A stretch of DNA of 64,000 bases, taken from positions 12,779,501 through 12,843,500 of the forward strand of contig NC_091971.1 of NCBI RefSeq assembly GCF_036711975.1. Reading direction: 5' to 3'. Shown here piece after piece: positions 1 to 10,606 of the stretch. Position 1 is the stretch's first letter. Each line of letters opens with the position of its first letter. Both the position numbers and the translations under genes were made by a program. The DNA comes from Onthophagus taurus (taxonomy: Eukaryota; Arthropoda; Insecta; Coleoptera; Scarabaeidae). Below the pieces are notes generated by a model that did not search any database, was not told the DNA's origin, and saw only the letters and a list, made by a program, of their open reading frames with translations.

Positions 1-951
1 GTGACTGAAATTCCAGGATACGATTATCCAGAAGGAATAATTGGTGATACTTTTGCAACTTGCAATAATCCTACAGATCATTTTCTGACACTAATGGGCA
101 ACTGTGTGAAAGATATTACCTATCAAACGCTAAACTTGAAAGAAGAAGAGTTGCTGTGTTTCCTTGGCATAAATTTCTTAATGAGTTATGACAGTTTGCC
201 AAACTATAAACTCTTATGGAGTAATGCTGAAGACTAAATAAAAATAGAATGATTGATTTCGATAACTTTTTTACAAGTATCTGTCTTTTGGAAAAACTGA
301 AACTTGAGAAAACCTTAGCTTGTGGAACAATAAGGTCTCAAAAAGAGGTGCACCAAAAAATTTAGTAGATGAAAAACGAATGAAAAGAGGAGATTATGAT
401 TACTAGATCTCAAATTTAGATATAAGTTATTACAAATGGAAGGGCAGTAAGTGCGTGAAATTTTGCTCTAATTTTCATGGAACAGAAGAGACCACCGTAA
501 AAAGGAAGTTACAATAAAGACATGGGTTCGGTAGATTATGCCGATCAACTTCCAAGAAGTGATATATGCTTCGTCAATTCTTTTGTCATATATTCTGAAT
601 GTGAAGCGCAATGTTCACCAGCCCAGTTACCCGAAAGACGAAAGTTTCGCTGTGGATTACTTTTGGAAAAGAAAGAGAAAGGTGTGAAAATTGTTCTGCC
701 AATGCTATTCAGTTCAGAGAAAAAAGAACTGTTTTTCTGAATATCATAATGTGATTTAGCTAAAGCAAGTGTTACTTATTTTCTAAATTTTAATGCCTGA
801 CGGTACTCTCAAGTAGCATTATGCCCCTAGAAATGGGGGACTGTCATATTTTGCTAAAATTGATCCCAAAGGCCTTTACTGAGTGTATTTTGATGGCGTT
901 TTAATTCTGTCACAATGTTTCAAAATCTTTAACGTCTTGGGACACAAAGGG
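1..951 (+). mobile_element. piggyBac element, right part, broken
   Basis: Two stretches look like piggyBac transposase (DDE_Tnp_1_7). Positions 1-237 contain EEELLCFLGINFLMSYDSLP, close to the family pattern of EE..FLGI..LMGY..LP followed by a W. Positions 522-590 contain MGSVDYADQL, matching the conserved MGxVDxADQ block. The two are out of frame with each other and separated by stops, so the gene is dead. The right terminus is visible: TGGGACACAAAGGG at 938-951 followed by TTAA at 952-955, which is the target site and terminal-repeat form used by piggyBac. The left end lies before the window. This is a plain DNA transposon; the family assignment rests on motif recognition only. Confidence 0.75.
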
Positions 952-955
952 TTAA

Positions 956-1845
956 AATGCAATATACTTGCTTTGTCCCACATAAAATGCAACATGTCTG
1001 AATGTTTCTAGTTGTAGGTCTAATGTTATTAGTTCTAGTGACAGCGGTAGATAGCGCTAGTTAGCATGAGATATCGCTATGTTGCATACTTTTATTGAAG
1101 TAAACCTAGAACTAACACTAGACCTAGAACTAGAATCATTCGGGTTTAGCCGTCTTGAGAGACGTGCGGCTAAATCCGAATGTTTCTAGTTCTCGGTCTA
1201 CTGTTAGTTCTAGTATTGCACTAGCACTATCACCAGAACTGACACAAGACCTAGAACTAGAATCATTTGGGTTTAGCCGTCTTGAGAGACTTACGGCTAA
1301 ACCCGAATGTTTGTAGTTCTCGGTCTAGTGTTAGTTCTAGTATTGCACTATCACCAGAACTAACACAAGACCTAAAACTAGAATCATTCGGGTTTAGCCG
1401 TCTTGAGAGACGTGCGGCTAAATCCGAATGTTTCTAGTTCTCGGTCTAATGTTAGTTCTAGTTTTACACTATCACTAAAACTAACAGAAGACCTACAACT
1501 GGAATCATTCGGGTTTAGTCGTCTTGAGAGACGTGCGGCTAAATCCGAATGTTTCTAGTTCTCGGTCTAGTGTTAGTTCTAGTATTGCACTAGCACTATC
1601 ACTAGAACTAACACAAGACCTAGAACTGGAATCATTCGGATTTAGCCATCTTGCGAGACTTGCGGCTAAACCCGAATGTTTCTAGTTCTAAGTCTAGTGT
1701 TAGTTCTAGTTTTAATTGTTATTCAACGTTAAATTATGGCATATTTTTATTGAACGAAAAGTAGAACTAACACTAGACCTAGAATCAGAAACATTGGGGT
1801 TTAGCCATGCGTCTCTTTAAGACGGCCGAAAACTCAGGGTTATGA
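956..1845. repeat. Array of 46-nt hairpins in ttctag-rich repeats
   Basis: Five hairpins lie at 1137-1182, 1264-1309, 1385-1430, 1506-1551 and 1633-1678. Each is exactly 46 nt, with outer arms CATTCGGGTTTAGCCG and CGGCTAAACCCGAATG (small variations) around an inner GTCT/AGAC stem. The spacing is 121-127 bp. Between them run CTAGAACTAACACTAGACC-type sequences in both orientations. The same unit recurs at 46204-46249, 55483-55528, 55610-55655 and 55802-55847, with partial copies near 4500, 26830, 29970 and 41100. No coding sequence is seen. It is probably a non-autonomous transposon family with internal tandem amplification. Confidence 0.85.
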
Positions 1846-1857
1846 TAAGGATGTCAC

Positions 1858-2768
1858 CTTTTTTCTAGCAAATTAATAATTTTTATATTTACTTCACCAC
1901 CGTTTTGATTTCTTTCAACATCATATTGAACAACAAATTGTCCTGATAAACCAGTTTCTTCAAAATGGTTCATAAATTTTGCTAATTCCTTTTGTCTATG
2001 GATATCCGGTTTAAAATTAATTCTGGCAGAATTTCGATTAATCCTTTGAATTTTTGCTCTTGGGTCTAAATCTTGTTGGGATTGGATTAAATTATTTCCA
2101 GATCGAATTGGTGGTGCTCTAACCATCCTCAATGGTACACTTTCGTTAATTTCGACTTCAACTTCAAGATCTTTAACGGGTTGCCTCGGATTTATGTTAA
2201 TAATCAATTCGTACATGTTATCTTTTAACTCTAATAATTGTTCGTATGTTAAATAGAAAGTTGCTTTACTTAAAGGTTCGATGTTTAAAAACACTGTAAA
2301 TCGGTTTGAATCTCGGACACTCGCAACTACATGAGCGGCGGTTTGTCCCTTTTCTACAGCTTTGTTATAAATTCCTTCAGCTTCTTCTTTTTCTTTTACA
2401 TGAGAAGTGTGATCCCGTCCATTTACCGCCATAACAAATTTAGAAATGAAAGCTTTTTCGGGTAGGATTACAGCAAAAACGGTTTCTTGGGCGATTTTAG
2501 CTTCATTTCGAACTTTACTTATAATCACAGTTTCAGCATATCGATTGCTTACTTTCGATTTAATTCGCAGCGAATAAATTTTTGGTATTTCTACTTCATG
2601 GTTGAATTCGTCATAATCTCCGTCTTCTTTTGCGTTCCGGATTTGACGCGATTTCGGTTCAGAATCTAAAGTTAATATTAAATCCGATTTACTTGGGTTG
2701 AAGTTAAAACAATTTGATGTTGTAATCAACATTGTAAGAAGTGGTAATAATAGAAATTTTAATTTCAT
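1858..2768 (-). CDS. ITIH-like secreted VIT-domain protein, first coding exon only
   Basis: About 303 residues are read from ATG at 2768. A clear signal peptide comes first (MKLKFLLLPLLTMLITTSNC). Residues about 55-190 form a VIT domain, recognisable from KVSNRYAETVI, the AFISKFVMAVNGR segment, EKEEAEGIYNKAVEKGQTAA and the NRFTVFLNIEPLSKATFYLTYEQLL block. In inter-alpha-trypsin inhibitor heavy chains a von Willebrand A domain follows; it is absent here. The frame closes at TGA 1854-1856, but the sequence AAAAAG|GTGACA at 1858/1857 fits a splice donor. The simplest reading is that the gene continues beyond the left edge of the window across an intron full of repeats. A truncated gene is the alternative. 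ITIH proteins are extracellular hyaluronan or matrix partners; the insect role is unknown to me. Confidence 0.8.
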
Positions 2769-3551
2769 TTTGTTGGAGTTCTTCCTTTAATTTAAACCTA
2801 CAAAATAAGATTTCTTAGTTTATTTTAGAATATTTGTTATAACAATACTAGTAACAACACTAAAGTTTCTATTTTTTTGATTTTATAGGTTATCTTTATG
2901 TTTTTATAGGTCAAAGATTGAAATTATGTTTATCAAGCTTATGAATAATGATTATTAATAGATTAATATTAAAAAATTGTGTTTTTAAGATCTCATTTCG
3001 AAAGAAATCGACTTAATAAATAACTCACCGCTTTTTATTGACCGAAATATGGCTTGTTTAAAACAGCAAAGAATTTATTGCAGATTTATCTTCAAATGTT
3101 GAACATGAACTGATCTCTTTGATTGTTAATTTCAATCGTTATATCCCCACCTTTGATCTTGTAGGAGCAGCAGTTTTAGTAACCTGATAAATAATTTTGA
3201 ATTAAAAAACACGAATTTGTTTAAATAAAAAAATACATTAAATATTTTACAAAGCCGAATGATTAGTTCTTGTTCTGAGATATCAGGCTTCAAATCATGT
3301 AAGTTCCAACTTATACCTTAGTAATGCTCGTTTTAGTTCAACCCCAATAAGTTGCATTCTTTTTCTTGCGTTCATTTTATTTCAATTTTATTACTTTTGA
3401 CTTTTTGAATATCGAAATCTCAAACGTCACTGTGACATATTTATTTCAAAACATGATAAAACAAAAATCCTTGTTAATTTTGCCAACTTTACAAAAATTT
3501 GACAGGTATTATAGAAAGAAAAGAAAACTGTAAAATCATTCGTTATATTAC
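2769..3551. other. Upstream region of the VIT-domain gene
   Basis: AT-rich non-coding DNA upstream of the minus-strand VIT gene. It should hold that gene's promoter and any 5' untranslated exon, but I see no clear TATA box or exon. It ends at the 7-bp ATATTAC (3545-3551) that flanks the next TIR element. Confidence 0.4.
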
Positions 3552-5312
3552 CTTAAGGTCCGTTGAGTATTGGTTATAAGGTTATCCAACTCGAACAAAT
3601 TGACGTTGACGGGGTGAGGTAGGAAACGTGACGTCATTGGAGGACAAGCTGCCCATTATGTATGGTATATGGTATACAGGTGTCCCATATCTTCCGCATC
3701 AGAGCATTATACAGTTGTAGAATACATTATTTTGAAGCAATTTTTCTAATAAATTTTTTTCGAAATGTTTATAATAACCGCATGGGAATTGTTTAACGAC
3801 GTCCAATAACGGACGACTTTAATTCACAGAAAAAGTTTATTTCTCTTTCCGTGTCGAATCTATTGGTGTCACCGATTACCTGAGTCTGATTTACGATCTG
3901 CTAAGGTTGGTATTAATATTTAAAAATTAAATTGCTATCTTCATTGCTGCTAACTTCGGGTTTAACGTGTTTTTATTCAAACGAATACATCATAAAAGAA
4001 CACCACGAACTTGTCCATTTGTCTATTATATGATAACTAACTTCAGATTTAAAATGTCAACCTCAATTTTGACATATTTGTGATCTTTATTAAAAATCCT
4101 TTAAAATGAGTACAAGCACGACATATTTATCTTCAATATTAATAAAGTTATGGTCAACTTCCGGTTAGAAATGTCAACGTCAATTTTGACATATTTGTAA
4201 TTGTTGTGAAAAATCCTTTAAAATGAGCCCAAACATGACACGTTTAATTCCAATATTAGTCGAGATATAAGCAACTTCCGGTTTGAAATGTCAATGTCAT
4301 TTTGACAAATTCTTGATTTTTATAAAATGTCTTAAAATTTATCACAAAAACAAAAATATAATGAAAAAATATAAAAAATTAAGGTTGGTATTAACATTTA
4401 AAAATTAAATTGTGTTAGTTGTTTAACAATTTCTAGTTGTTGTGTTAGTTCTAGTGATAGTGCTAATGTAAAACTAGAACTAACACTAGACCTAGAACTA
4501 GAAATATTCGGGTTTAGTTGTGCGTCTTCAGACTTTTCTAAGTTCTTGTCTAAAACGCCCTTCTAAACCTAAAACTTTGTAGTTCTAGGTCTAGTGTGGT
4601 TCTAGTTTTAATTGTTATTTAACCCTAAATTCTTGTACATTTTAATTGATCTAAAAATTTTTTTTTTTGATTTAGTCCACTTACCTTGCTTATAATTTCA
4701 TCCATTTACCCATTTTAAATTAAATACAACCTTTAAATCCAATTAATTATGTGTTTTTCATTAAAAAACTTAAATTCAACGTCAATTTTGACAAGCAACT
4801 GCAATATTTGGATCTTAATCACCATGGTAACCGAGTCAAGGTGCATAACCTTAAAATAATAAAATTTTATTGCGATTTTTTTATCAATTCTAACCTAATT
4901 AAAAATATCTTTTTTTGATTTAATCCACTTACCTTGTTTATAATACCCTAGATAAACCAATTTTGAGTTAAAGACAGCCTTTTAAACCAATTAAATAAGA
5001 CTTTTTCCTTAAAAAAACTTAAATTCAATTTCAATTTTGACAAGCACCTGCCATATTTGGATCGTAATCACCATGGTAACCGAGTCAAGTTGGATAATCT
5101 AACAATAATAAAATTATAACCGTTAATATTTTAATATTATTTTAATTTTAGTTTATCTTTTTCTTATATTTTTGTATATTGCTTCTTAAGTGAAATACAC
5201 CGTATAAATAAAAACATAGAAATGTCAATTCTTCCAATGACGTCACAGCAAGGCCATTGCGAGGGGATACGTTCATATAACCTTATACAGTATGTTTACT
5301 CAACGGACCTCG
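3552..5312. mobile_element. TIR element with ATATTAC target duplication
   Basis: The left end reads CTTAAGGTCCGTTGAGTA at 3552. The right end (5295-5312) in reverse complement reads CGAGGTCCGTTGAGTA. ATATTAC is present on both sides (3545-3551 and 5313-5319). Subterminal inverted similarity continues inward (TGACGTCATTGG near 3630, CCAATGACGTCA near 5235). The inside carries direct subrepeats around AATGTCAACGTCAATTTTGAC and ACTTCCGGT, plus two near-copies of a block at about 4780-4860 and 5020-5100. No transposase frame is visible, so it is non-autonomous. Related subrepeats recur at 51840-52620. Confidence 0.7.
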
Positions 5313-5319
5313 ATATTAC

Positions 5320-5778
5320 ATCACATTGTCTTTAATCTTTCTTATTTATTCATCGTGTTTCAATTACAACAAAAAATGTAAAAATAATATTTGAGATATA
5401 ATTTATTTAAATTAAAATATACAGAATAATTACCATATAATAAGCCTGATGGTAGTTTATTTTAAACATTCACATAAAGAAATAGAAGAACGAATCTTCA
5501 CAATACTTATCTGTAATTAACAACCTCCTCTTATCCTTATTTACAATTATTATTAAAAACAAAATAATTTAATAATTTCAAACACGTTTTGAACAAAATA
5601 AAAAAACTTCTCTTATAGATTCTAATAATTACTTTCTCCCTAAATTAAAAATACAAAAAGTTAATAATTTCAATGAAAATAAATACGACGTCTTATTAAA
5701 ACCTTAGGAAGGTGAATTACTGATATTTTTATGTTAATTGATTAATAATTTTTAATTTAAACGCTAAAAAGCATTTAT
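5320..5778. other. Non-coding, downstream of SUCLA2
   Basis: AT-rich sequence following the 3' end of the minus-strand SUCLA2 gene. A polyadenylation hexamer AATAAA on the minus strand overlaps the stop region near 5775. Nothing else is recognised. Confidence 0.4.
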
Positions 5779-7615
5779 TTATAGAGGCATTTCGAAATTA
5801 ACGTCTAATTTAGCATCTCTGGCTAAACTAACAATACTGGATAATTTCACGGCGAGTCTTGCAGCTTCATCTAAATTGTCAACAGGAAGAATTTTCATTC
5901 CTGAACTTGCAATAATTACTTTAGCATCATCCACGTTTGTACCTTAAAAAAATATAAATAAGTAAATAACATTTAAAAAGAAATCTTTAATTTACCTTGA
6001 AGGCGGCAAATAATTGGAATTTTTAATTTTAAATCTTTTGCTGCAGCAACAATACCTTCAGCAATAACATCACATCTCATAATGCCACCAAAAATATTTA
6101 CAAGGATTGAATAAACTTTAGGATCGGCGGTAATGATTTTAAAAGCTTCCTTAACAGCGGTTGCTGTAGCACCACCACCAACGTCCAAGAAATTAGCTGG
6201 TTGTCCTCCATGTAAAGAAATAATATCCATAGTAGCCATAGCTAAACCAGCACCATTTACTAAACACCCAATATTTCCATCTAAAGAGATGTAATTTAAA
6301 TTAAATTTAGCCGCTTGGACCTCTTTTTCATCTTCTTGTGTCCAATCGCGAAGCGCAAAAACGTCTTTTTGGCGGAAATCTGCGTTGTCGTCAAAACGAA
6401 CTTTGGCGTCAAGGGCGTAGTATTTTTCACCAGCATCTTCTGCGTATGGGTTAATCTCGATTAAAAGAGCATCTTTTTCACAGAACAATTTGTACATGTT
6501 CATTAAAAGTTGTACGGTATTATCCATTTGTTTCTCAAGACCCACTTTTTTAACCACTTTTTGAGCTTGTTCTTTCGTTATTCCAACCATAATATCGATT
6601 GGTTCATATGTTATGGCATCAGGATTTTCAGCTGCAACTTCTTCTATGTTTACACCACCTTGGGATGATGCAATTATAACAGGACCCTAAAAATAAAATG
6701 AAATATGATTAAAATATGAAATGTAGGCAACAATTTATACTGAAGTGTAAAATAAGTTGTCTACGTGTTACGTCAATAACTTAAAAATGAGGTTATGTTT
6801 CTTAAATTTTAATAAAGCACTAAATTGTATTTACTTTAAACGCCCTTTCCATCATAATTGCAAAATAATACTCTTTCCTGGGAAACTTTCTTTCAGTAAC
6901 CATAACAGCATTGCAAATTCTTCCTTTTTCACCAGTTTGTTTGGTGACTAAGTATTGTCCAAGCATTTTTCCAGAAATGTCAGCTGCTTCTTCAGGGCTT
7001 TACATAAAAAGGAACTAATATAACTCAATAATAAAAGGAGAAAACTATGACTTACGAGTAAACCATGCGAACACCACCTTTGAGTCCATTTTTAAAGGAA
7101 CCTTTACCACGACCTCCTGCTAAAACTTGTGCTTTAAGCACTAAATCTTTGGTGTTTAATTTTTCAGCGATTTGTTTGGCCTCTTCTTTAGTTTTAGCAA
7201 CCCCAAAATTGGGAACTTGAATCCCGGCATTTCTCAAAATTGTGTAACTAATATGTTCATGAACACTTAAATTTCTGGTTTGGCATACTGCAGCTAAAAC
7301 CTGACACAACAAATAAAAAATAATAATAGGTTACATAACCCCCTCACTATATTTAATACCATCAGGTGTTGTTAAAGGGGGAATGTTAAATTAGAACTCA
7401 AGGGCGATAAGGAATTTTTCAAGGATATCCGGAGATGCGAAGGTTATTACTTCGAATTTTTGATTAAATGAAATAGAATTGGAAGAAATTTTCCATTGTT
7501 AATTGGGGAAAAGACGGGAAACGCCTTTTTAATCTCATACACACATTAAACTTACTTTTGGTGCTGTTTTAAAGACAGCATTTTCTGCTAAAACAGTTCG
7601 TAATATGGTGGCCAT
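5779..7615 (-). CDS. SUCLA2: Succinyl-CoA ligase [ADP-forming] beta subunit, mitochondrial
   Basis: Five exons: 7556-7615, 7056-7300, 6835-6997, 5996-6686 and 5779-5942. They join in frame with GT/AG introns to 440 residues (human form 463). The enzyme is the ATP-linked beta subunit of the TCA-cycle step succinyl-CoA + ADP + Pi to succinate + ATP + CoA, in the mitochondrial matrix. The N-terminus [20 protein letters not shown] resembles a targeting presequence. LSVHEH starts the ATP-grasp domain, with [12 protein letters not shown] the lysine/glycine-rich nucleotide loop. [17 protein letters not shown], the GLAMATMD stretch, [23 protein letters not shown] and [12 protein letters not shown] are the CoA-ligase signatures. 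SUCLA2 fits better than SUCLG2 from the sequences I recall. It lies head-to-head with the acetyltransferase gene, 690 bp apart. Confidence 0.95.
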
Positions 7616-8305
7616 CGTATTTGGTTGTTGTATGATGAAACTGGGACAAATCGAGACCGTATGACTACGATTTTATTAACCCAAGGAATGACCGTGTGTG
7701 CGCAAGCGAAGATTGTTACGAAACGGCGCCAAATGCTTGGTTCCAACACAGTTTCAAAATGAAATAGATTTGAAATAAAAAATTCCGCTTTTCATTTACG
7801 ATAATAAATAAAGTGCGTGGATTGAATACTCGATTGTTGTTGTAGGGGGCAAAGATCATATTGTAATTTCTATTACTTTATGACCTTTAATACGAACTTT
7901 TTATCTCAATAACACATCATGACAAGGTTTTTTATTTTTACATAAATGAAACACGTCTTTCAATGAAAAAGAATTTGAATCTTATAACTAGTTTAATTAG
8001 AATAAAAAAATTAGTATTATAAACCATTTTCATTAATTTATTTCATATAAATTAATTTATAAAATGGAATTGTCAATGTCAATTTGACATTGACAGTAGT
8101 AAACTTAACCTAAAATTTATCAACAATCAAAATTATTATCTAAAAATCTTGTTAATCTTAATAGTATCCTTAAAAGCACTTTAATTTCCAATTTAGATCA
8201 AAAACTTGTTGAATAAGTATCAATATAAACTATTACCAACACGTGGATATTTATTAATCTTATACTCAAATTTTAAATATTTTCTAACCTAAAAAAATTG
8301 TCAAA
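7616..8305. promoter_or_regulatory. Divergent intergenic region, SUCLA2 / acetyltransferase
   Basis: 690 bp between the start codons of two divergent genes. The half next to SUCLA2 (about 7616-7760) is richer in CG dinucleotides than its surroundings, as expected for a housekeeping promoter. No TATA box is evident. The assignment is by position only. Confidence 0.45.
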
Positions 8306-8838
8306 ATGAAAGAATTTCTTGTAAGAAAAGCGAAAAAGGAAGATATGAAAGATGTTTATGAAATGATTAAAGTGAGTACTTCCAAAAAAATTAACGAATA
8401 CATAAAATTAAATTACATTATTAGGGATTAGCTATTTTTGAAAAAATGCCGAATGAAGTAAAAATATCACCAGAAACATTACAAAAAGACGGTTTTGGAC
8501 CAAACCCGACGTTTCACTGCTTTGTGGCTGAATTAAACTCGGAAATAATTGGGTTTACTATTTATTATTATTGTTATTCGACTTGGTTGGGTACAAGCAT
8601 TTTTTTAGAAGATTTATTTGTAAAAGAGGAGTTTCGTAAACAAGGGGTTGGCGAAGAATTATTTAAAAAAGTCGCTAAATTAGCTCACGAAAGCAGCCAT
8701 AGATTAGATTTTCACGTTTTACGGTGGAACCCCGCTGTGGATTTTTATAAAAAACTTGGTGCCATTGATTTGACGAAAACGGAAGAGTGGCATTTGTATC
8801 GATTAAATGATGAAGCTTTAAATAAACTATTTAGTTAA
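8306..8838 (+). CDS. GNAT acetyltransferase, diamine/thialysine (SSAT-like) family
   Basis: Two exons, 8306-8371 and 8425-8838, join across a 53-bp intron (AAA|GTGAGT ... TTAG|GGA) to 159 residues. The start ATG is preceded by CAAA, a good insect context. SSAT-type features are ATP-independent acetyl-CoA binding by the loop R-K-Q-G-V-G (FRKQGVGEELFKKV), the preceding strand LEDLFV, the CYSTW segment before it, and VLRWNPAVDFYKKLGA followed by EEWHLYRL near the C-terminus. Vertebrate SSAT1/2 are about 171 residues. The family transfers acetyl from acetyl-CoA to polyamines or to thialysine; which substrate applies here cannot be told from sequence. Cytosolic, with no signal peptide. AATAAA occurs shortly after the stop. 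Confidence 0.9.
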
Positions 8839-9225
8839 ATAAGAAAATGCAAATTAGTTAAATAAACTATTTAGTTAAATGCAAATTTTGCTTTACTGTG
8901 AACTTGGTTGCCTATATTACTTTAAATGATTTTTGTTAGATTCTCCTCTTCAACTTACGTTTAATTTATTAGAAATGTGTGAATTTATTATGAATAGACT
9001 AGATACAACTAACATCGAATCATTTCTTTTTTTAAAGAATTTGTTATAAAATAAATAAAATATTCCATTTGATTTTAAAAATAAATTAGTGCTGATGAGT
9101 GAATATGTTGATAACTAATTTAGTTTTTGTGTAAAATTGATGGCTTATACTATCTAAAAATCACAATTTTGTTTTCTCAACTTTTCTTAAAATTTCCATA
9201 ATTATTAACAAAACCATCTTCTTTT
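8839..9225. other. Convergent 3' intergenic region
   Basis: AT-rich spacer between the convergent acetyltransferase and cuticle-protein genes. It includes a short direct repeat of AAATAAACTATTTAGTTAAAT (8820-8880, first copy overlapping the stop) and poly(A) signals. No gene is seen. Confidence 0.4.
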
Positions 9226-9659
9226 TCATTCCTCTTTTTCTTCATTAGATGCAATTGTTGGATTCGTTTTATGGACAACAGCATTAAATCCACTGTGTTT
9301 ATCAGCTGTGTATTCAACAATACGAACAGAGCCATCCGGTTCTACCAAAGAATATTTTCCTTTAACAATATCACCATCTCTACTTTCTTGCTGTGATTTG
9401 ATATCTCCAGTGTAAAAATCGTTAACACCATATTTAAACACATATTTTGGAATAGTCTAAAAAGTATTAAACAATTTAAATATTTTTATGGAAACAAATT
9501 AAAACTTACATAAAAATCTATTAAATGCTCATCATTTCCAACGTCGTACTGGTGTTTATTAAATTCTCCCTCTTCGTCGGTTCTTCTTTTAATCCCCCCA
9601 TGGACGATTGAAATTGAAATAAAAATTAAGATCGCTTTTTGAAAATGTTTGAATTCCAT
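9226..9659 (-). CDS. RR-2 cuticular protein (CPR family, chitin_bind_4)
   Basis: Two exons, 9510-9659 and 9226-9456, join in frame (TTT TAT|ACT ATT) to 126 residues. The start chosen is MEFKHFQK (9659), because it directly precedes a hydrophobic signal peptide ([14 protein letters not shown]); an in-frame ATG nine codons upstream (9686) is possible. Residues about 55-115 carry the extended Rebers-Riddiford consensus of the RR-2 type: [20 protein letters not shown], then [16 protein letters not shown] and [17 protein letters not shown]-2 proteins bind chitin in hard cuticle. Such genes usually sit in clusters; this one stands alone in the window. A first exon ending just after the signal peptide region is usual for the family. 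Confidence 0.93.
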
Positions 9660-10016
9660 TATGTTCTTCTTTAAACTCTCTGGCATTTCTAACTGGTGAA
9701 AATGTTGAACATCCTTTATATAAGCTTTCTTTTTCTTCTTGGAGAAGAAGAAAGCTGCTGTTAATGAGAAGACGTTAAAATCAATTTTTTCTCTTGGGAA
9801 ATCCAACGAGAAATGGGAGCACGAAAACTTTTGCAAACTCCGCTATAAATCATAATTTATCAAAAATGTTTCTAGTTAACAACTATTATGTTATAATATT
9901 TATCTTGAAGCGTCTTAACGCAAAAATATTGTATAACATCTTATTTATTATCCTAAAAAAATATTGTTAATTTTTGTTGCGGGGTGAATTTTCACAGTTG
10001 GTACCTAAATTGTATA
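9660..10016. promoter_or_regulatory. Upstream region of the cuticle-protein gene
   Basis: 357 bp before the minus-strand cuticle gene, containing its presumed 5' UTR and promoter. No convincing TATA box or initiator can be fixed by eye. A tRNA gene follows on the other side. Confidence 0.35.
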
Positions 10017-10088
10017 TCCGATATGGTCTAGTGGCTAGGATACCTGGCTTTCACCCAGGAGGCTCGGGTTCGATTCCCGGTATCGGAA
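10017..10088 (+). tRNA. tRNA-Glu (anticodon TTC)
   Basis: 72 nt with a full cloverleaf. The acceptor stem TCCGATA (10017-10023) pairs with TATCGGA (10081-10087), with discriminator A at 10088. The anticodon stem CCTGG/CCAGG (10043-10047/10055-10059) holds loop CTTTCAC with anticodon TTC at 10050-10052. The internal A box (TGGTCTAGTGGC) and B box (GGTTCGATTCC) for RNA polymerase III are both intact. A run of T from about 10091 serves as terminator. There is no intron. It decodes GAA/GAG as glutamate. Confidence 0.97.
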
Positions 10089-10179
10089 ATTTTTTTTTTG
10101 TTATTTGTTGTATTTATTTCCGGTATGTGAGAATATAGCTAACCATCAATGGGCTAAGATTCTCCACATGCATGAATTA

Positions 10180-10563
10180 TTAGTGCCAGTAAGAAGCCAA
10201 TTTAGTGGCGTCAGAAATTGTTTCCACACAAATGTGATAATTATGTACTAAAAAAATGGGCATAGTAATAAAAATGGCACTTCGTCGGCTACTTAATGGT
10301 TTAGGCTTTGTTGACCTGTACCTATCCTTCAGACCACCTTTTCCTCGGTCGTCCCACTGATCGTCTTCCTCTTGGTTTATACTGCAGCGCCAATTTTCAA
10401 TGCAACTCCAACCTTGTTTTTGAGATTTGAGGGCGCCCAAGATAATTTTAGTTAGGCCAGAATATATCTGGCTAAAATTGGAAATATTGCTAATCATTCC
10501 AGACTTATTATAACTTGCAACCAAAAATGTTGTTAGCACAATCCCAAACTTATCTTTGAGCAA
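10180..10563 (-). mobile_element. Possible Tc1-like transposase N-terminal fragment
   Basis: The minus-strand reading frame contains GLKDRYRSTKPKPLSSRRSA, resembling the DRxRSGRPRKLT.R linker between the two DNA-binding helix-turn-helix parts of Tc1 transposases, and little else that is recognisable. The remainder of 10089-10600 shows no gene. Weak, motif-only evidence. Confidence 0.3.
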
Positions 10564-10606
10564 TTTTTGACATTTCAGAAGCTAATTCTAAATGGTTACT
10601 TGCTCT

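Noticed and set aside
6757-6951. Plus-strand 64-aa open frame
   Set aside because: It lies antisense over SUCLA2 exon 6835-6997 and has no recognisable domain.
9486-9836. Longer minus-strand frame extending the cuticle-protein exon upstream
   Set aside because: The part before the signal peptide has no family similarity, and it contains a low-complexity KKKKK stretch. The start at 9659 fits secreted cuticle proteins.
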